The notes below the pieces were generated by a model. The model did no database searches. It was given only the letters and a program-made list of their open reading frames with translations, and was not told the origin of the DNA. Of a stretch of 30,369 nt of DNA, positions 28,035 to 30,369 are shown piece by piece. Numbering within the stretch: the first letter of the stretch is position 1; each line of letters starts with the position of its first letter. The translations under genes were made by a program, and so were the position numbers. The DNA is from a virus: IMG/VR virus record IMGVR_UViG_3300023278_000373, positions 1-30,369 of that record; one strand, 5' to 3'.

Positions 28035-30369
28035 CTAGCTAGTTAACCAGTCCCAAGCACCTGCTACTATGTTCTGACCAGCGTCAGTCCCTAAAGCAGC
28101 AGTGCCTAGATTCCACCAGTTTTGAGTATTATTAGCATCACTTTGAGCAGCAATACCTTGTTGGGCTAGAGCTTCTTGGAATGCAGGCTCTTGAGCAAAG
28201 CCATAGATCTCTTGCATCATAGGCACAGCAGCCATTGCTTGCTGTTGTGGTAAGAACTGTTGATTAGCTACTTGAGAAGTAAGACCAAACATACCAGCTT
28301 GATTACGTAACATACGATCTTGCATGTCTGCACCATACTGAGTAGCCTGTACACTTTCTTGGAAACGCTGGTTCTCTTGCTCTGAAGCTAACTGAGCTAA
28401 AGCTTGTGTACCAGCAGTAGAACCTAGTTTACCAGACTGAACTAAACGACTCAATGCCGACTGCTCCTGTCCCTGTCTTAGAGGCTCTCTAATGGCGTTT
28501 ACACCACGCAGGTACTCTGAGGCAGCATCTTGAGGATCGAAGCTCTGATAGGCCTCCTGAGATCCCTGAAGCTGTCCTAGTAGCCCCTGTTGGAACTGTT
28601 CGTACTCAGGCGCTGTAGTTGTGTCCATTTGACCTGTTAAAGGATTAAAACGTGTACTTCCATAGATACTATCAATAGCCATACCACGAGGAGCACGAGC
28701 TTGAGACAACTGCTCTACTGGAGTTCCTGTATAACCTCCATCAAAGTATTGACCATTATTACCAGAGACAGTAGCACCACGACCAGCATAAGCTATTTCT
28801 TCATCCGTAGGAGGAGTTTGAGTGTATCCTGTATTACTACCCCCTGAACCAGTACCTGCTTGATTACTAGAGACACTTCCATCTCTCGTCATAAACGTCC
28901 TCTGTCCTTGAGTCATGTTATCCCAGTTTTCTTGGGAAATGTTAGAAGGACGTGTAACAGGAGTAGAGTTTAAGTTATTAGCAGCCATGTAGGGCGCTCT
29001 AGCAGCATTAACTCGATCTTTCTCAGACATGTTAGCCCAGTTAGGATCTGTTGCTTCTAGACGCTGATACTCTCTCATACTAGCTTCATTCATGCCGTAG
29101 TAAGCTTGATTTAAGAATTTATCAGCAGGGTTAAAGTTATTGTAAGCATCTAATGCTTGTCCTAAAGGATTGTCTGTGCCTATAGCTTTACCTGCTAAAC
29201 CGCTTAGACCACCACCAAACATATTACCATACTTAGTAGCAATATTATCTGGTGTCACAGTAGGGTAGAATGCCCCTGTGTTTGTAGGAACGGCTTTAGT
29301 AGGTGCATTAGCGTATGTATTATTCTCCTGTGGGTTAGAGTAATTAGCTCTATTAAGAGCAGTTTGATTAGCAGCATAGTTAGCTTTTTGAATAGCAGCC
29401 TGAATAGCAGCTGATTGGTCAACAACAGAAGTTACGTTATTGTTATTATTACTAGGTGGAGGGTTTGGACGTTGAACAGTCTTTTGTGTCCATTTGCCAT
29501 TGCCAGCGCCTGAACTTTCACTTGAGCCTACTCCCATATAAGAAGCCATATTAGTATCCTGTTGTTGTACTGCTTTTTGTTTCTTTTGTGCTGTTACCGC
29601 TGCTTGATCTTTAGCTTTCTTAGCATTTTGTCCTGCGGTTACTTTAGCTTGAAAATCTCTTTTAGCTTTAGCTAGTTTAACTGCCTGAGCTTCTTTAGCT
29701 GCTTTATCTACTTGAGCTTTTTGATAAGCTGCCTTATCATCTGCTATCTTCTTAGCTCTAGCTTTAGCTTCTTGAGCTACCTTAGCTGCTTGAGCTTCTT
29801 TAGCTGCTTGAGCTGCCTTAGCTACCTTAGCTGCTTGAGCTTCTTTAGCTGCCTTAGCTTTCTCTGCAGCTGCTATTTTAGCCTGAGCTTCTCTTTTAGC
29901 TTTTGCTGCCTTGACCGCATCTGCTTGCTTTTTAGCTGCTAAATTCCTAGCTGCTTGAGCTTTTTCAGCATCTGCCCTTTCCCTATCAAATTTAGCTTTC
30001 TCTGCAGCCGCTATCTTAGCCTGAGCTTCTCTCTTAGCTTTTGCTTGGGCTACTGCTTGAGCTTGGGCTTTAGCTGCCTTAGCTGCTTGAGCTTCTTTAG
30101 CTGCCTTAGCTGCCTTAGCTGCCTTAGCTGCTTGAGCTTTTTGATAAGCTGCCTTATCATCCGCTATCTTCTTAGCTCTAGCTTTAGCTTCTGCAGCATC
30201 TCTAGCCATATCTGCTGCTCTTAATGCTGCAACTCTAGCTTTATCCTCAGCAGCTACTCTGGCTGCAAGTTCTTTTTCACGTATGGCTTTTGCAGCGTCA
30301 GCTTTTACTTTAGCTTGATAAGCTGCCTTATCATCCGCTATCTTCTTAGCTCTAGCTTTAGCTTCTGCA
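28035..30369 (-). CDS. Ejection-type virion protein with TolA-like coil, 5' end outside the window
   Basis: The frame is open to the right edge, so the true start lies beyond it; an internal ATG at 30,209 is unlikely to be the start because the same repeat continues above it. From the edge to about 29,550 (roughly 270 residues) the protein is almost all Ala, Lys, Glu, Gln, Asp and Arg, with repeats such as AKARAKKIADDKAAYQ, resembling domain II of TolA. A Gln/Asn/Ser linker with NNNNN follows, then a 500-residue C-terminal region with LSGLAGKAIGTDNPLGQALD and a helical end (SALSRLVQSGKLGSTAG, then ASEQENQRFQESVQATQYGA) like podovirus DNA-transfer proteins. It probably forms a long rod in the virion or across the periplasm; this is inferred. 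Confidence 0.75.
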   Translation of the reverse strand, partial: AEAKARAKKIADDKAAYQAKVKADAAKAIREKELAARVAAEDKARVAALRAADMARDAAEAKARAKKIADDKAAYQKAQAAKAAKAAKAAKEAQAAKAAKAQAQAVAQAKAKREAQAKIAAAEKAKFDRERADAEKAQAARNLAAKKQADAVKAAKAKREAQAKIAAAEKAKAAKEAQAAKVAKAAQAAKEAQAAKVAQEAKARAKKIADDKAAYQKAQVDKAAKEAQAVKLAKAKRDFQAKVTAGQNAKKAKDQAAVTAQKKQKAVQQQDTNMASYMGVGSSESSGAGNGKWTQKTVQRPNPPPSNNNNNVTSVVDQSAAIQAAIQKANYAANQTALNRANYSNPQENNTYANAPTKAVPTNTGAFYPTVTPDNIATKYGNMFGGGLSGLAGKAIGTDNPLGQALDAYNNFNPADKFLNQAYYGMNEASMREYQRLEATDPNWANMSEKDRVNAARAPYMAANNLNSTPVTRPSNISQENWDNMTQGQRTFMTRDGSVSSNQAGTGSGGSNTGYTQTPPTDEEIAYAGRGATVSGNNGQYFDGGYTGTPVEQLSQARAPRGMAIDSIYGSTRFNPLTGQMDTTTAPEYEQFQQGLLGQLQGSQEAYQSFDPQDAASEYLRGVNAIREPLRQGQEQSALSRLVQSGKLGSTAGTQALAQLASEQENQRFQESVQATQYGADMQDRMLRNQAGMFGLTSQVANQQFLPQQQAMAAVPMMQEIYGFAQEPAFQEALAQQGIAAQSDANNTQNWWNLGTAALGTDAGQNIVAGAWDWLTS
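29711..30369 (-). repeat. In-frame DNA repeats in the TolA-like coil
   Basis: Segments 29,711-29,772 and 30,131-30,192 (62 bp) differ at one base, and 30,315-30,369 is identical to 30,141-30,195 over 55 bp. Offsets are 420 and 174 bp, both multiples of three. A second unit (around 29,870 and 29,995) also recurs. The repeat continues past the window edge. Homologous recombination between copies would change rod length without shifting the frame. Confidence 0.88.

Noticed and set aside
29712-30224. Plus-strand Cys/Ser/Leu-rich frames opposite the TolA-like coil
   Set aside because: They are translations of the complement of the Ala/Lys repeat; not plausible proteins.
29711-30369. Possible CRISPR array because of near-identical repeats
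   Set aside because: The repeats are in frame within one long gene, irregularly spaced, and the spaces between are also coding repeats. No cas genes.
1-30369. Lysogeny genes, tRNA genes or a diversity-generating retroelement
   Set aside because: No integrase, repressor, reverse transcriptase, template/variable repeat pair or cloverleaf was recognised on either strand.

Overview
The window reads as most of the genome of a lytic, tailed, short-tailed (podovirus-type) bacteriophage of the T7 supergroup. Two gene blocks are transcribed in opposite directions. The whole left part (1-11,146) and the right part (23,505-30,369) lie on the minus strand and encode virion and lysis proteins. The middle (12,228-23,452) lies on the plus strand and encodes about 18 very small early proteins followed by a complete T7-style replication set. 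No integrase, repressor, tRNA, CRISPR array or insertion sequence was found. The AT-rich composition and the resemblance of the fibre, portal and replication genes to RNA-polymerase-less marine podoviruses suggest an aquatic proteobacterial host, but the sequence does not fix the host.

Minus strand, read from 11,146 downward: small terminase, large terminase (9,385-10,632), portal (7,418-9,382), a 77-residue protein, scaffold, major capsid protein and an intrinsic terminator. These are followed by a zinc-ribbon protein, a three-segment holin, a 1,080-residue tail fibre with three small companions, and a head-tail adaptor cut by the left edge. At the right end, again on the minus strand, come a very long Ala/Lys-rich coiled-coil ejection-type protein cut by the right edge, two more internal-virion proteins (376 and 892 residues) and a lytic-transglycosylase-like protein. 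The minus block leaves the window on the left and re-enters on the right, so the missing tail-tube genes probably sit between the two edges of a circular or circularly permuted genome.

Plus strand: a 1.1 kb gene-free divergent region (11,096-12,227) precedes early genes that are often overlapped or separated by a recurrent GGGGC-loop-GCCCC hairpin. A second regulatory gap (16,609-16,806) precedes SSB, a SANT/Myb-like DNA-binding protein, primase-helicase, family A DNA polymerase, an HNH endonuclease, a PD-(D/E)XK exonuclease, endonuclease I and a DUF3310 protein. The block ends at a strong bidirectional terminator (23,459-23,492) that insulates it from the convergent virion genes.

The most interesting signals are regulatory. 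(1) The same DNA element (16 bp identical inside roughly 45 bp of similarity) plus a pair of ATGTCTAT octamers lies upstream of both the replication operon and the terminase operon, each time oriented toward the gene. This suggests a phage-specific temporal switch in a phage with no RNA polymerase gene in its complete early block. (2) Four early intergenic gaps carry an invariant-stem UNCG/UUAG hairpin 9-11 nt after the stop codon. (3) A TolA-like repeat domain in an ejection-type protein is built from nearly identical in-frame DNA repeats.
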